Source: Lentinus brumalis
Lineage: Eukaryota > Basidiomycota > Agaricomycetes > Polyporales > Polyporaceae
Length of the DNA stretch: 64,000 bases
Assembly (NCBI GenBank): GCA_001792895.1
Contig: MARA01000004.1
Location: 682,001 to 746,000, forward strand
Reading direction: 5' to 3'
The position numbers and the translations under genes were made by a program. Under the pieces are notes generated by a model. It was not told where the DNA came from. It did not search any database and was given only the letters and a program-made list of their open reading frames with translations. Shown piece by piece: positions 32,813-45,200 of this stretch. Each line of letters begins with the position of its first letter. The stretch's first letter is position 1.

Positions 32813-35411
32813 CTAGCCTGCTGTCTGCTCCTGAAGCCCAAAGATCTGCCACAGCAACCGAACCTGCCCGAACGGCCGCTCACTTCCAAGGAGCGTCGCA
32901 GCAGCCTCGTACTTGTTCTCGGGTTTCTTGACTTCCTCGCATATGCGTTCGTACGTATGTGCGAGTCTTTCTAGAGCTGCATGGTGCACGCGGGTGTGCA
33001 AGCTGCGCACCGTGAGCGAAGACAGTCGCGGGGAGTGGACGACGCCTTCTCCCGAGAGCCACTCCGAGAATCGGTGGAGTGCTGCCTGCAGGGCGGCAGG
33101 CTCTGCTGCTGTGACATGAGAGAGCGGCTCCTGCAGAGACGTCAGTGTCGCGCGATGTAATACGCGGTGAAAGTAGCTACTGACGTTTGGTCGTCGCGAG
33201 TCGCATGCGGCCGCAATCTCTGCCAGTCCGGCATCTGCAAGAACATCATTGACCTTCATCGCAACGTCAGTTACTGCTGTGCTCTGAGACCTGCGATGGG
33301 CGAGGCTCACATGTTCCTCGATGAGCTGCAAAACCTTGCCCTCCATGAGGCCCTGCACTACACCTCGTTTCTCGGCCGTGAACGCGAACGGCTCCAGCAC
33401 GTCCTGAAGGTACGCCAGGGTATTCAGCACGAACACGGCCTTGTCCCACGCCGGCCGCTGACGCTTCTTCTCTTCTGCGCCCGTCATGCACATCTCGATC
33501 GCCGGGTCGACCATCTTGTCGAGAATGTCGCGGAAGCCCGCTTGCAGTTCGTCTTCGTTTTCGTTGCCGAGCAGCGAGGAGTCATATACAAGCATCATCT
33601 CGCGGAGGACTTGTGCATGGTCGAGGATCGCCAGTGGGGGCGAGACATCTGTCTCGTCCAGGTTCTGCGTCATAGAACAACGTCAGACTCAGGCCGACTG
33701 GATGTGTTGCACAGCCGGATGAGATACGTACGAGCGGTACGCGCAAGAGCGACCTGCCTTGCGTCTCGATGGCGCCGTAGAATATCGAGTACGCGAGATC
33801 CGTCAACCTTCACGAGGAGTCAATACACTTCATCATCCAGAGAAGTCGCACTTACTCCTCAAGCGTCTTGGACAGCAACGCCTCCTTCCCGATTGTACGC
33901 TGCATCGTCAACATATAGAACCCGAGCAGATTCGCAATCTTGTACGACGTGATGCTGCTCTCCTGAGACCGCACCGTCTGCTGCACGCGCACCTTGAGCG
34001 GCCCACAGAGGCCCTTCACAGCGCCGTCCATCATCTCGCCAATCCAGCCCTCCTCCTCGCTCTCGCCGAACTCGCGCACGGCGCCGACCATCCGACGTGC
34101 GCCGCGCACTCCAAAGAGACTCTCGAGGAACTCGCGTTCCGCGGCGATTGCTTGGTGTACCCATGCGAGCATATCTCCCACGTACCGCAAGGGGTCATGC
34201 GCGTGCAGCTCGATAGGGCGAGGTAGGCCCCCGGGCCCTCCGCGAGTGAGCGCGTCCATGAAGGCCGATAGAAGAGTTGCTTGGCGAGTTTGCGACATAT
34301 ACGTCAGCGCTTCACTGCAACCACGCTCAGTCATACTGGACAGCAGGAGAGGTAGCCTGACGGAACGTACGTGAGGAGCTCCGGCCTCTGTCTTAGCCTC
34401 CTGACAGCCTCGCGCATAGCAGGGTCCACGTCCAAGTTCGCGTCTCGGCCCATCTGACGAAACTCGAATGAGCAATGTCGGAAGATCTTCTCGTATGCTT
34501 GCTCGAGCTGGGTGGCGGTCGCGGAGAGGATGTCTAAGCCGGCCTTGGTATCTCCCTCGTCTCCGGTCATGAGTACGCGACAGTCGTCGCGGATCTTGGC
34601 CGCCTTGTCCATCGCGGCGAAGAAGCGAGGGCCTACGGGAACGTCTCGCGAGGCAATGGCTTCTTTCTCGTCCGCATTGAGCGTGAAGCGTGAGAGGAAG
34701 AGCGTTATGATGGATTGGCGGACGGCGACACCTTGTCTGTATGGGAGCACTAGAGTTAGACCGCATATGAGGTGGGTGCAGTACTAGGAGCCGTACCGTT
34801 CCTCTCGAAGTGAGCCTGCACGATCGAGGAGGGTCTTGCATGCTTTGTTCGTGTCATGTAGCTGCGTCTGCGCCTCATCGCATCGAACACGCATAAGACC
34901 TATGTGTTCCTGCAATGTGTCCAATTGCTATGCACGCAACTAACATGAATGTAAGCATACAAAGCTTTCAGGAACTACGCACCTTGTCCACCTCTCCAAA
35001 GGCCGTCAAGAATTGCCGACTTGACTCTGCGAGCTTGCTTTCGACATCACGCCGTAGGCTCTTCCTCGCTCGAGCAGCGATATCCCCCGCAACGCTCTCG
35101 TCTACCGCCGGTGCAGACGCGGCGGCCACCATGCCTGTCGGCTTCAGTCCAGACCCTCCAGCAATATCATACTCGTCATCACCATCGCCATCCCCCTCAG
35201 CATCCGCCTTGACCGCCTTCCCCTTCGACCCAGAAGTACTCCTCGAAGTGGACGGCGCATACAGCTCCGCGAGCGTATCTAGTGCCTCCCGCGTTGCATC
35301 GTCGTCAAAGTTCGCGCTGAGTACCTTGTAAAGGCGTAGCGAGATCGGATTCTGTGGCTGCGACGAAGAGAGGCTGGAGATGCGGGAGGACGAAGGTGAG
35401 ATGGCGGTCAT
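32813..35411 (-). CDS. COG6: Conserved oligomeric Golgi complex subunit 6
   Basis: Lobe-B subunit of the COG tether for retrograde intra-Golgi transport. The start ATG at 35411 gives MTAISPSSSRISSLSSSQPQ, then NPISLRLYKVLSANFDDDAT, the conserved COG6 opening. Next are SLRRDVESKLAESSRQFLTA, IITLFLSRFTLNADEKEAIA, TQLEQAYEKIFRHCSFEFRQ, REAVRRLRQRPELLTEALTY, IELHAHDPLRYVGDMLAWVH, QAIAAEREFLESLFGV, SSITSYKIANLLGFYMLTMQ and KAVFVLNTLAYLQDVLEPFA. The end is FGQVRLLWQIFGLQEQTAG. About eight exons. The starts of COG6 and COA1 are 192 bp apart. Confidence 0.93.
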
Positions 35412-35603
35412 CCGGAGGCGCGTTGCCGCCCGCACGACCCCGCACGGGCGAAATCACGCTCAGACGCGCCCTCGACGCGACTCGGACCAGACTCGGGACT
35501 CGGACTCTGCATTCCACCACCTCCACCTGTCGCTTCATCCTCACCGTTCTGTCTGTGCTGCTCGCGAAAGCCCTACGACGACGACGTGTATCCTTCTACA
35601 ACG

Positions 35604-36412
35604 ATGTCTCTCCGCACATCCCTACGCGTCCCGGTTCGCGCATCGAGGCTGCAGGGCGTCCGACCCCTTGCCCCAACATGCCTGCGGTACGCCTCCTCAC
35701 AAGCGCAACCGAACAAAACCCTCCCGGAGGCAGAGACGTTCGACAAGACCGCGCGTCCTGGGCTGTATTACAGCCGACCGTCCCCGAAGGACCTTCCTCC
35801 ATTGCAGGTGCGCTCCACAATCGTGCCAGTGTTGACACTCTAAGCTAATCTCGGTACGACAGAACAAGTGGCCAGCCATCCTCGCCCTTGGGGTGCTCGG
35901 CGTGAGCGCATGGGGCCTATTCATGGTCTTCGTCAAGAACCAAGAGAAGCTCTCGTCCTCGATCATGCAGCAACTCATGACCACCGTCCGCGAGAGCCCG
36001 GAGCTACGAGAAGTCCTTGGGGAGGCGATTCGTCCGGAGCCTGAGTGGTGGATGAATGGCGACCCGTGGATCAACGGCGCGGTGCGTATACGTGCATTCG
36101 TGACCATCTGTATGTACGGGCTGATGACGTTTGAAGATCCACATACCTGGAGGGAACATTGACTTGAGTTTCCGCGTGAAGGGGCACAAAGGTGCGTCTC
36201 GTACTTTTCGTAAGGCTTTGGCTGACGTGCGCGAAGGCTCCGGGACTCTGTACTTCACGAGCATACGGCGAGTGAAGGGCGAGCCTTTCCAGATATGTAA
36301 GTGACATTGAACGGTCTGGGTACTTTAAATGACGGTGATCTCCACAGTACGCTTCAAAGTCATCGCCGATGACGGTAGAGAAATTAACATAAGCCCTGCA
36401 CGACCTTCGTGA
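35604..36412 (+). CDS. COA1: Cytochrome c oxidase assembly factor 1
   Basis: Mitochondrial inner-membrane factor for early Cox1 maturation; Tim21-like fold. About 195 aa in five exons. The start ATG at 35604 gives the basic presequence MSLRTSLRVPVRASRLQGVR. One transmembrane helix lies in WPAILALGVLGVSAWGLFMV. The soluble part reads TVRESPELREVLGEAIRPEP, EWWMNGDPWINGAV, RNIDLSFRVKGHKGSGTLYF, TSIRRVKGEPFQI and LRFKVIADDGREINI, matching the DUF1783/COA1 family. The last exon follows acceptor tccacag. An upstream in-frame ATG at 35586 would add six residues. Confidence 0.9.
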
Positions 36413-36641
36413 ACGTAGTCTCGCAGAGCGGACTCTCCCCCTGATACACGTTTACAACCCCTCTCACCAGATGTACGCTGCTCGCACGATGACCACGGAC
36501 TTTGCATGAAAGATCCAAAGCATAGCACGGCAATACAGTAGCATCAACCGGCGTAATGTATTACTCTATGATGAACTAGTACCAAACTCGCCCCGAGTCC
36601 CACCACGAAGCAGAAGCACCGGCCCGCCCAATGCTATCCTC

Positions 36642-38089
36642 CTAGAAGCGGAAACCCTCCTCGCGCTCACGACCGCGCATGAAGGGAGGCTCGTAGCCAG
36701 CCGAGTAGATGTCGGTCCAGAGCTCCTTCTCGTCAGGGAAGGGCGACGCCTTAGCTTCCTCGACAGCAGCATCGACCTCAGCCTTGGCTTCCTTGTCGAT
36801 CGCCTTGAGGTCTTCCTCAGCCGCAAGGCCCCAGTCAGTGATGTAGCGCTGAAGGCCACGGATGGGATCCTGGGTGGAACGGATCTTCTGGATCTCCTCG
36901 CGAGTACGGTAGGTGGTACCGGGGTCAGACATGCTACAGAGGTATACATCAGACTGCTGAACAACGGTGGAGGTATGGAACGCATAACGCACGAGTGACC
37001 ACCGTAACGGTAAGTGACGAACTCCACCAGGAGAGGACCCTTGTCGCTCGTGACCCACTCCTTCGCCCACTTGGTCGCCTGGTGAACAGCAATGATATCC
37101 ATTCCGTTCACCTGGAGACCAGGGATGACGTCTCCACGCTTGTAGTACTCGGTGTTCATCGAGCTACGCTCTGCGGAAGTACCCATACCGTACTTGTTGT
37201 TCTCGCAGACGAAGACGCAGGGGAGGTTCCAGAGTTTCGCCTGTACATATGCTCAGAACGATGCAAGAGGCTACATATATAGAGGCACTCACCATGTTGT
37301 ACGCCTCGAACACCTGACCCTGGTTGCTCGCACCGTCACCGTACATAGCGAACGTCGCGTTCTTCCTGCCCAGGTACTGCTCTGCGAACGCGAGACCCGC
37401 ACCAAGCGGTACCTGCGCACCGACGATACCGTGGCCTCCCTGGAAGGCCTCGGTGAAGACGTGCATAGAGCCACCCTTGCCCTTCGAGACACCGCAAACG
37501 CGACCCAGGAGCTCGCCAATCAGGCTCTTGATCGTACCGCCACGCAGAATAACGAAGGGGTGCGTGCGGTATGACGAGATGATGTTGTCGTCGAACGTCG
37601 TGGCGGAGTCAAGTCCGACGGAGATTGCTTCCTGCGATCACACCCGCTACCTCAGCGCCCTAACTCCCTGTATACGCGCGCAGGCCGCGCGCGGGGCAGA
37701 AGAGACGCACCTGACCAATAGCAAGATGGCAGAATCCACGGATGAGCTTTTGTTTGTAGAGAGCGTCGGCGGCCTGCTCCATGCGGCGCACGACAGTCAT
37801 CTGCCTGTACCACTTGAGCAGGTTCTCCTTCGTGACCTCGACGTCGAGGCTGGGAGTGTCCGTCCGGTACCCGCGGAAGGAGTCCTCATGGAGCTTGACC
37901 GAGAACGGCTCGGAGTGCGACGCGTCCTGGTGCAGCTGTGTCGTGTCTGCAGCGGTCTGGATCGTCCGCGCGAAGGGCTGTAATGACTGTGACGACATGA
38001 GTCTCACTCTCTCTTTGCAAACACTGCGCGAGTGCGCTACTCACGACGCGGCGGGGCACAGCAGAGCGGATCCGGGCGAGAGTGGCCAT
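36642..38089 (-). CDS. PDA1: Pyruvate dehydrogenase E1 component, alpha subunit
   Basis: Mitochondrial thiamine-diphosphate enzyme subunit that decarboxylates pyruvate for the PDH complex. The start ATG at 38089 gives [15 protein letters not shown], a presequence. The mature part follows: [60 protein letters not shown], then the ThDP motif starting [20 protein letters not shown] and closing [15 protein letters not shown]. The regulatory phosphorylation loop [20 protein letters not shown] is intact and is split by an intron after GGHS. It ends [17 protein letters not shown]. About five exons. The 3' end faces COA1. Confidence 0.95.
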
Positions 38090-38368
38090 GGTGGCGGGGG
38101 AGGGAGGAGGAGGAAGGACTGCTGGCGGTAGGGAAGGGACAAAATGCTGCTGGACGCTGGACGTGTCGACTTCGCGCCTCGGGTGAAATCGGTCACGCCC
38201 CAAAGTCACACCACTTGCCCCAGAGCGCGCGTACGCGCCAGCCGAGTCGCACGACCGCGTTCGACTCTCAGTCGTGCCAGTGCAAACCAACAGCCATGGC
38301 ATAGATTACAACAACACAGAGCGGTACAGCTACAGAATCCCAGAAAACAGAAGCAACAGTCCAACGTA

Positions 38369-41169
38369 TCACACGTCCATGTCCGCATTGTGTTCCAGCC
38401 AGTGCAGCGCCTGTTGAGCCTTGCCCTGCACCTCCAGGTCGTCCTCTGCGCCCATCTGGCGACCACCGGTGAGACGAAGCGCAGTCGGGCTTGCGCTGAC
38501 ATGCGAAGAGTGCTCGCACATGTGTCGTAGCGTAGAGTCGATCTTCGCCTCATGCAGCTCGCGGTGGCTGCGTGGATTCTGACGGACGAGCTCGAGGACG
38601 CAAGAGATCGCCGGTCGCCGTATCTCGACCTTGGCGTCGATCAGGCAGTCTCGCAGACACCTAAGGATTCTTTGGTCCGCGAGGATACTCCTTTGGTGGG
38701 CTGCGCTGTTCGCCATATTCGCGAGGACGAAGACAGCCTGTGGCGGTCAGAATTAGCGACCGGGTGCGCTGGTACTCTCGAGACACGTACCTGCAGAACG
38801 ACATCCTCGTCGTCTTCTGACTCGATCGCCTTGGCCAGATGTCCCAGCAGGACCTCACTGCCTCCCATCTCTGAGAACAGCAGGTCGACTCCGTCCACAC
38901 CGTCAGCCACATGACGTATGATATGGAAGGCTTGCTCGCGTATCCGATGGTCCGGATCCTCTAAGAGACTGCGTGGCGTCAACAAGTGCTTAGGAGGAGA
39001 CCAGTGGTGATACGCACCTGCGAACCTCCTGCCACCCTATACGATTCATCACTTGCCGCTTCAGTTCAGGTGTGGCCTTGTACAACAGATTCTTGAAGGC
39101 CCACAAAGCGTTGAGTCGCAGAGCCGAATCGCCAGTGTTGAGTAGCTGAACGAGCCTTGTGATGACACCCTGTTCAATCAAGGTCTAGAAACGATTGTCA
39201 GTATCGTCGTGGCGAATACACATACTGACATACCGAACGTAAAGGCGAGAAATCGGTCACAACGTTGCAAACGACCGTAGACGCGGCATGCATCACCTGG
39301 CGATCCTCATCCTGCTTCATGAACAACTGGAAGACTGACATGCCCAAACCCGTGTCGACAATGTTGGTGCGTAAGGCGGAGACCGCGCGACTGAGAGCGC
39401 GAGCGCATTGACATGCCGCATACCGGACCCCGACATACTGATGCGTTAGGCTCACTTGAACGGCGGGTATGATCTTGAGCTCGTCCGTGACAGCAGTCCG
39501 GATGTCGTTGTCGAACATCGCGATGGCTGCAACTGCAGTCAGAGCGGCCTAGAGAGAAAGTCAGTAGACGTAAAGTGCAAGGCTATGTACTCACTTCGCG
39601 AAGCCGGGACACACTTTCCGGTTCGTCCTCGTCGAACTCAGAAGTCTTCTCTATCGGTGTAATCGAGGTGACCAGTTGCGCAACCTGGACGAGGCAATTG
39701 CGCTCATATGCGAGCTGACAGAAGAGCCTGTGATCTGTCACGAGGTAATCTGTGATAACGCATATAGAATGAGCACTTATTTCCGAAACTCCATGTAAGT
39801 AACTCCTCACAGAGAATGAAGCATGCCTTCGTCTTGTGCTGGTTGCTCGCAGTATCCGAGCTTATGATACGATTGAGGACATGCATGATCGTGATCGCTG
39901 TGGTCTGCTCCACTGGGGATATGTATGGGATGTGACTCTTCGGTGCGGGCGGAGCACGGAGGATGTTTGTTGCGCTAAGGCGCGGTTGAGTATAATGTCT
40001 GCCTTTCGGACTGTCCACACCTACCATAGCGATGCAGCTAGTTGCAAATCTGTGTTCCGAGACTTGCACAGCGATAGCACGGTCGACATAACAGCTGTAC
40101 ACCCCTTGTAAGCGTGCTATCAATACATATTGAGGACGGACAGACGAACATTCCTGCCCAGGCGGAGCTCTCGCCAGGCGCGAAGCTAGGGGCTCGTTCT
40201 CTTTGGTCACAGAAGCCAAAGCGGAGAGCGCTGCCTCTTGCAACTGCGGGACGAGATGAGAGGGGTGTATATGATTTGTATGTGCAAGAGCACAGACCTT
40301 CGCGTCCTTCTGGCGAAGTAATGCGGCCAACGTCCGAGTGATCCAGCCACCTTGGCGGCTGGGAGACTTCGTTGGATCGCGTTTCTCCCATCCGCGTTTA
40401 CCCTTCGTCTCGACCGTCCTCTCCCCTGGTGGACACCAATCCGACACCTTCGTACGGTGCGTAGAATCCCTAACCGATGATGCAATGAGCTGAGCGATAG
40501 CCGTGCTGACTTGTGGCGACCGGTCGTTGAGCAGGGGTATATACACGTCCATGATTTCAGGCTGTACAAGGTCAGTCTACTGCCAGTCCCCGCCGGTGGG
40601 TGAGAGCTGAGCTGACCTGGAAAACGTAGTCGAGTGCCGCCTTCGCCTCAGGGCGGATGTCGGAGACAGATGGCGAAAGCCCCCATTGCGATGGTCCCAC
40701 AGCATCCGCAATTGCTGTGGCAATAGCTCTGAGTGCGCGAGTGATCGCGGCTTTGAGGGACACACTGTCTGTCGGTTGGAAAGTCGAAACCGCGTAGAGC
40801 AAAGCCTGAGATGCGTTCAGTCTGAGTAACGTTCGCAGAGCATCAGGCGAGCCTAGAGGCCTTCATGAGAGGTCTACGGCATAGCTAGTGACTGGTACGC
40901 ACCATACGACAGCGACGCCAGTATGTGCGCGGCTTCTATGCGGAGACTCGTCTTGGAGCCTTCCCAATCTCCAAGAGACGTGGGCGGGTCGTTTATGCAC
41001 TCGACAAGTCTGCACAATCGTCCAGCTGCAGAAAACGGATATAATGGATGCGAACATACCTCGACACGAATACCTCGTCCCGTCCGTAGTTCCCCTTCGC
41101 CGTGCGATTCCCAATGACAGCGTTCTTGACCGCCTTCAAGGTCGGAACGTTCAAAGCCGTAATTGTCAT
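38369..41169 (-). CDS. GID5: Armadillo-repeat GID/CTLH E3 ligase subunit (ARMC8/Vid28)
   Basis: Scaffold subunit of the GID ubiquitin ligase that degrades gluconeogenic enzymes and other N-degron substrates. The start at 41169 gives MTITALNVPTLKAVKNAVIG. Helical ARM repeats follow: SLRIEAAHILASLSYG, ITRALRAIATAIADAVGPSQ, PEIMDVYIPLLNDRSPQVST, AALSALASVTKENEPLASRL, TVLSLCKSRNTDLQLAASLC, RIISSDTASNQHKTKACFIL, VGVRYAACQCARALSRAVSA, VTRLVQLLNTGDSALRLNAL and the family block WAFKNLLYKATPELKRQVMN. It ends AQQALHWLEHNADMDV. There are a dozen or so exons, several under 100 nt. Yeast Vid28 is more diverged; ARMC8 of animals is closer. Divergent from ECM15. Confidence 0.87.
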
Positions 41170-41412
41170 GATTGGGAGGTGACTCGAAGAGTAGAGAAAA
41201 CAACAAGAAGCATAGCACGTTAGGATCCGGAGCGACCAGCAGACGAGTGCGAACAGGCCCCGCGGGCGTGGTGGAATGCAAGGACTGTCGTGGGCGTCTA
41301 GCGCGTCATCGAGCATGAGCCCTGCGCGCGCCCGTGTCGCGCACTCTTCCTCGAACCTCTTCGTACTTCGCTTTAGTCGCGTTCTGTCTGGCGACAACTT
41401 CGGGACTCGATC

Positions 41413-42102
41413 ATGTCCGGAACGACTTCAACGGACCTCTATGCGGTTGCGGGTGAGCGACTTTGGTTCCGCTGGACGGACGTGCCATAATATCAATAAC
41501 ATTGACATTCTCGTCGCGTCCCAGATTTCTGTCTCGTCCCGATGGGCACAGGAGAACCTTCAGTGCGCGCGTAGCAGTTCTGTTATAGGAATCTTCTGTC
41601 GACATAGGTCGCGCCAGGTTGCAGAGTATATCGCGGAGTGCGTCCGCGTCCTCGAGAAGACAGGACTCAAATTCAAAGTGCGTATCTGTCCGCTGTTCTC
41701 GCCGTTCGTTCGCAGCTGATCAACGAACATTCCGAACAGATGCAGTGAGCTTGAGATTCCCTATTTCTGCGCGTCCATTCACGGAGTTTGTGCGCGTCCC
41801 CCCATCTAATCGTCGTCACTTACGCGATGTAGCGGATACGGAACAAACCTCGGTGAGTCGTGCATCCGGTGACCTTCAGTCGTCACATCTAATGTCGCGT
41901 GATTCCGTCGACAGAGGGCCCCTGGTCCGAAGTCATGAAGGCCATACATGACTGTCACGCCGCCGTGCACGCGAAGGGGGCCCCGCGCATTGCTACGGAC
42001 ATCCGCATCGGTACACGCGTGGACCGCGAGATCGCTCCGGGCACCGGCAATGAGGGCAAGGTCAAACGCGTTGAGGAGATTTTGAACTCGAATAAGGCAT
42101 GA
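41413..42102 (+). CDS. ECM15: Thiamine-binding UPF0045/MTH1187-family protein
   Basis: Small cytosolic protein of the family that includes yeast Ecm15; relatives bind thiamine. Exons inferred: 41413-41452, 41525-41570, 41608-41677, 41740-41744, 41833-41852 and 41915-42102. They total 369 nt, a 122-aa protein. The product reads MSGTTSTDLYAVADFCLVPM, GTGEPSVR, VAEYIAECVRVLEKTGLKFK, MHGYGTNLEGPWSEVMKAIH and GAPRIATDIRIGTRVDRE. The fourth exon is only five bases (ATGCA) and the fifth twenty. Together they supply the conserved MHGYGTNLEGPW core, and both are bounded by good GT and AG signals. No alternative gave an open frame there. Confidence 0.85.
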
Positions 42103-42229
42103 GTTAGCGTGGCATGCAGTTCACCTAGTGTGTACATAGTGCGTATATTGTTAGTCGCATGCTCTTGTCCTTCAGCACAGCGTCCATTGACTGCGTCTGA
42201 GCGTCGCGCACGATCGTCGATGACTACTG

Positions 42230-45200
42230 TCATGCCTCATCCTCTTCCTTGTCCCATAGCTGGATCAATGCCTTCCCAATCTCTTTCCCTAAAGCCAGAG
42301 CCAGGGGCACGGGGACTGCGTTCCCTATCTGCCGCAATTGCTATGGGATAACGGTTCTCAGTCACAATCTGGTACAAGTCACAACATGTTATATAGCCTG
42401 GAGAACTCACATCCTCAGCGACCTTGCTTGGCTTGGTGTTTGTTGAGAGAAACTGGTAGGCATCTGGAAATCCTTGGGACCGAGCATATTCTCGGACAGT
42501 AAGCACCCTCTTTTGCTAAAGCCAATTGAGTCAGTGTTCTTTCCAATAGTACTGTGAGATTGACCATCACATACATTGGGATGAATGACTCTTCCGCCCT
42601 TGCAATTGGGTGCCAGTGAGGTCATGGCTGTGAGGAAGTGGCCATCACCATGAAGCCTTCCGTAGACAGCTAAGAGCAATTCAGGGCATTGAGACATACA
42701 ACAGTGTGTGCATGCTTGGGATAGAACTTACTCTGATACTGAGTCTTTGATTTACTGTTCTTCATGAATGTCCCCATTTGGAGCTTCACCGGTAGATCTG
42801 ACAATCATGAGAAGGCATCAACTTAAATACAATTGACAATGTGTTGCTGGCTTACCTGTGTGGTTTGGAAACCTCCCCTTGCCTGTCATAGGTATGTTGC
42901 ACACCCTGGGCTTGATCAGTACTCCTTCAACATGTAGTTGTGCTCAACTCACCTTTCTATAACCTTGTCTTGATATCTTAAGGTATAATGATATGTTACC
43001 TTGTCCCCCCTTCACCTCGCAACCACATCTGGTAGCGTGTCAGAGGGGGATATAGATAATCATGGGGTTTGTTGAATCCTGGATGAATGTTGGCTGCAGA
43101 AGGACCCCTGCATGCCACAGCATCAAGGGTCAAGATCCCTTCACATTGACGTTTCTTGAGCTCCTGCATGTCTTCCTCTGACTGGGCCAAGACAGTGTGA
43201 GGGTTTTGCCTGATGATTGTGATGAGCCCAAAGCATAGAGGAGCGAAGAGAACTAACGGCCACACACCAATCAAACTTGGGCTACTCCAAGTCATCAGCA
43301 TCCTATACTACTCCAAAGATGTATGTAAGATGCTCACCAAGTCAGAGATGGCATCATTGATGGTGACAGCAGGCAGAGGAGCACACTGGTGTCCTTGATC
43401 TCCATGACCAACTCGGAATGTGGGATAGAGTATCTCGTGTATGGGCAGTTTGATGTTTTGAAGGCGAGTGGAATAGGCATATTGTGGGATAGGATAGGCT
43501 GGCATGGGCATATCACCTCTGGCACCCAGGAAAATAACTCTCCTGCGTCCTTGAGGTGCCCCATACTGGCCAGCTTGCAGAATCCTGAACTGGATCTGAT
43601 ATCTGTAATGGTGTCAGTCAACAGTAGTATAGTACACACCACTGACTTACCCCAAGGCTGTCAGAGCACGCAGGATAAACTTGACAACCCCCATCTTAAG
43701 CTTCTTGACAACATGCTTGCCTTGACCTTGTCTGTCCAGATGGTAGGAGAATATTCCAGCCACATTTTCCAGCAGGAAGTATTGTGGCCGATAGAATTCC
43801 ACATAAGAGATCATGTTGCAGACAAGTGTACTTCTATGCAAATCTTGAGAAGTGGAGACACAGCTGAGAAGCTGAGAGCTTACCTCTTATCATCTGGACG
43901 ACGGCAGTGGTTCATCATGGAGAAACTCTGGCAAGGTGGTCCTAATCATCGGCTGTCAGTACTTGATACATACACTGATAAATCAACTCCACATACCTCC
44001 ATAGATAAAGTCTACCTCACCCCTCGGAGGAAGAGGGGGAAGCTCTTCATCCTTGCCTCTTCCAATAGAGTAGAGAGGTGATGGACACTTTCCCTCTGCA
44101 TTGTTGATAGCATGCTCTAGCAGGCAGTTGGATGACTGGTTGTATGTCACTGCTTGTGCATGGTTGGCCCTAAAACGTGGTCAGTCAGGTCAGAATGACA
44201 GGTCATTCAAAGCTTACCGAAAGGTCTTTGCTGCGCTAGGTGAAAACTCGACTGCCCACTTGGTTTCAATGAACCCAGACATCTCCAGGCCTGTAGAAAG
44301 TCCACCAGCACCTGTAGGCTTATTGAGATACTATAATGTGAGTGACTATTGGAACTCACCTGCAAATAGCTCCAGACCCCGTAGCTTGCCATGTGTTGCC
44401 ATGAGGCACTCTTCAGCCATGAAGCTATCCAAGTCTGCAGCATTGCAGTCCATACACTGTGCAAGTGCTCCAGAAGTGAGGGGCTCCAATGTAGGGCTGG
44501 CACTTGAGTGCTGGGAGAGATCACAGTAGAAGTGATCATCTCTCTGCACCCAAGTTTCCTTGGCCCTAGCTGATGCAGGACAGGCAACAAATGCCTTTCC
44601 CTCCACACACCGAGACTCAATGTTCTGATAAACATTGGTCCGCACTAGCCTCCGCTATAAAGCAATCAGATAGCCATTAAGGTGTATAATATGAAAAAGC
44701 ACTCACATTATCTCGTGGAAGCAAGGCACCACTGGCCTTGACCAGCTTGTCATAACGACCATACAAGCGGACCCTCAAGAAAAGACCACCATGCTCATTA
44801 TCCACAAATTGGGTGATTTGGGCAATGTCCAACAAGGTGGCTGATCCCTCTGATGTAGGGCAGGTGTGCACATAGACAAAGTCATCAACATGATAGTCAA
44901 TGCCCTGGTATGTGTAGCCACCCTTGGCCAGCCTGGTCCAGGTGGTATGGATCTCCTGCATGACAGTCAAGCCACATGGAAAGCACGGCCGGTGCTTGTC
45001 ACAGTGAGCGAGAGCTTGCTTGATCTCCTTAGGTGACTGTTGTTTGAACGAGTGAGCCTCATCGTCCAATGTCAACCTGTATGCAGATGAGTGAGCAGAG
45101 CTGTTTCAAAAACAGAGTGTGAAAGACATACCCAAGAAAGAAGTTGTTCTCTGGGCCTGTGACCTCCTCGAGGGGCTCAGGCTGACCATGCGCAAGTATG

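Noticed and set aside
41678..41914. Single long intron in ECM15 from 41678 to 41914
   Set aside because: It would lose MHGYGTNLE, the best-conserved part of the family, and would shift the frame: the 5- and 20-nt exons total 25 nt.
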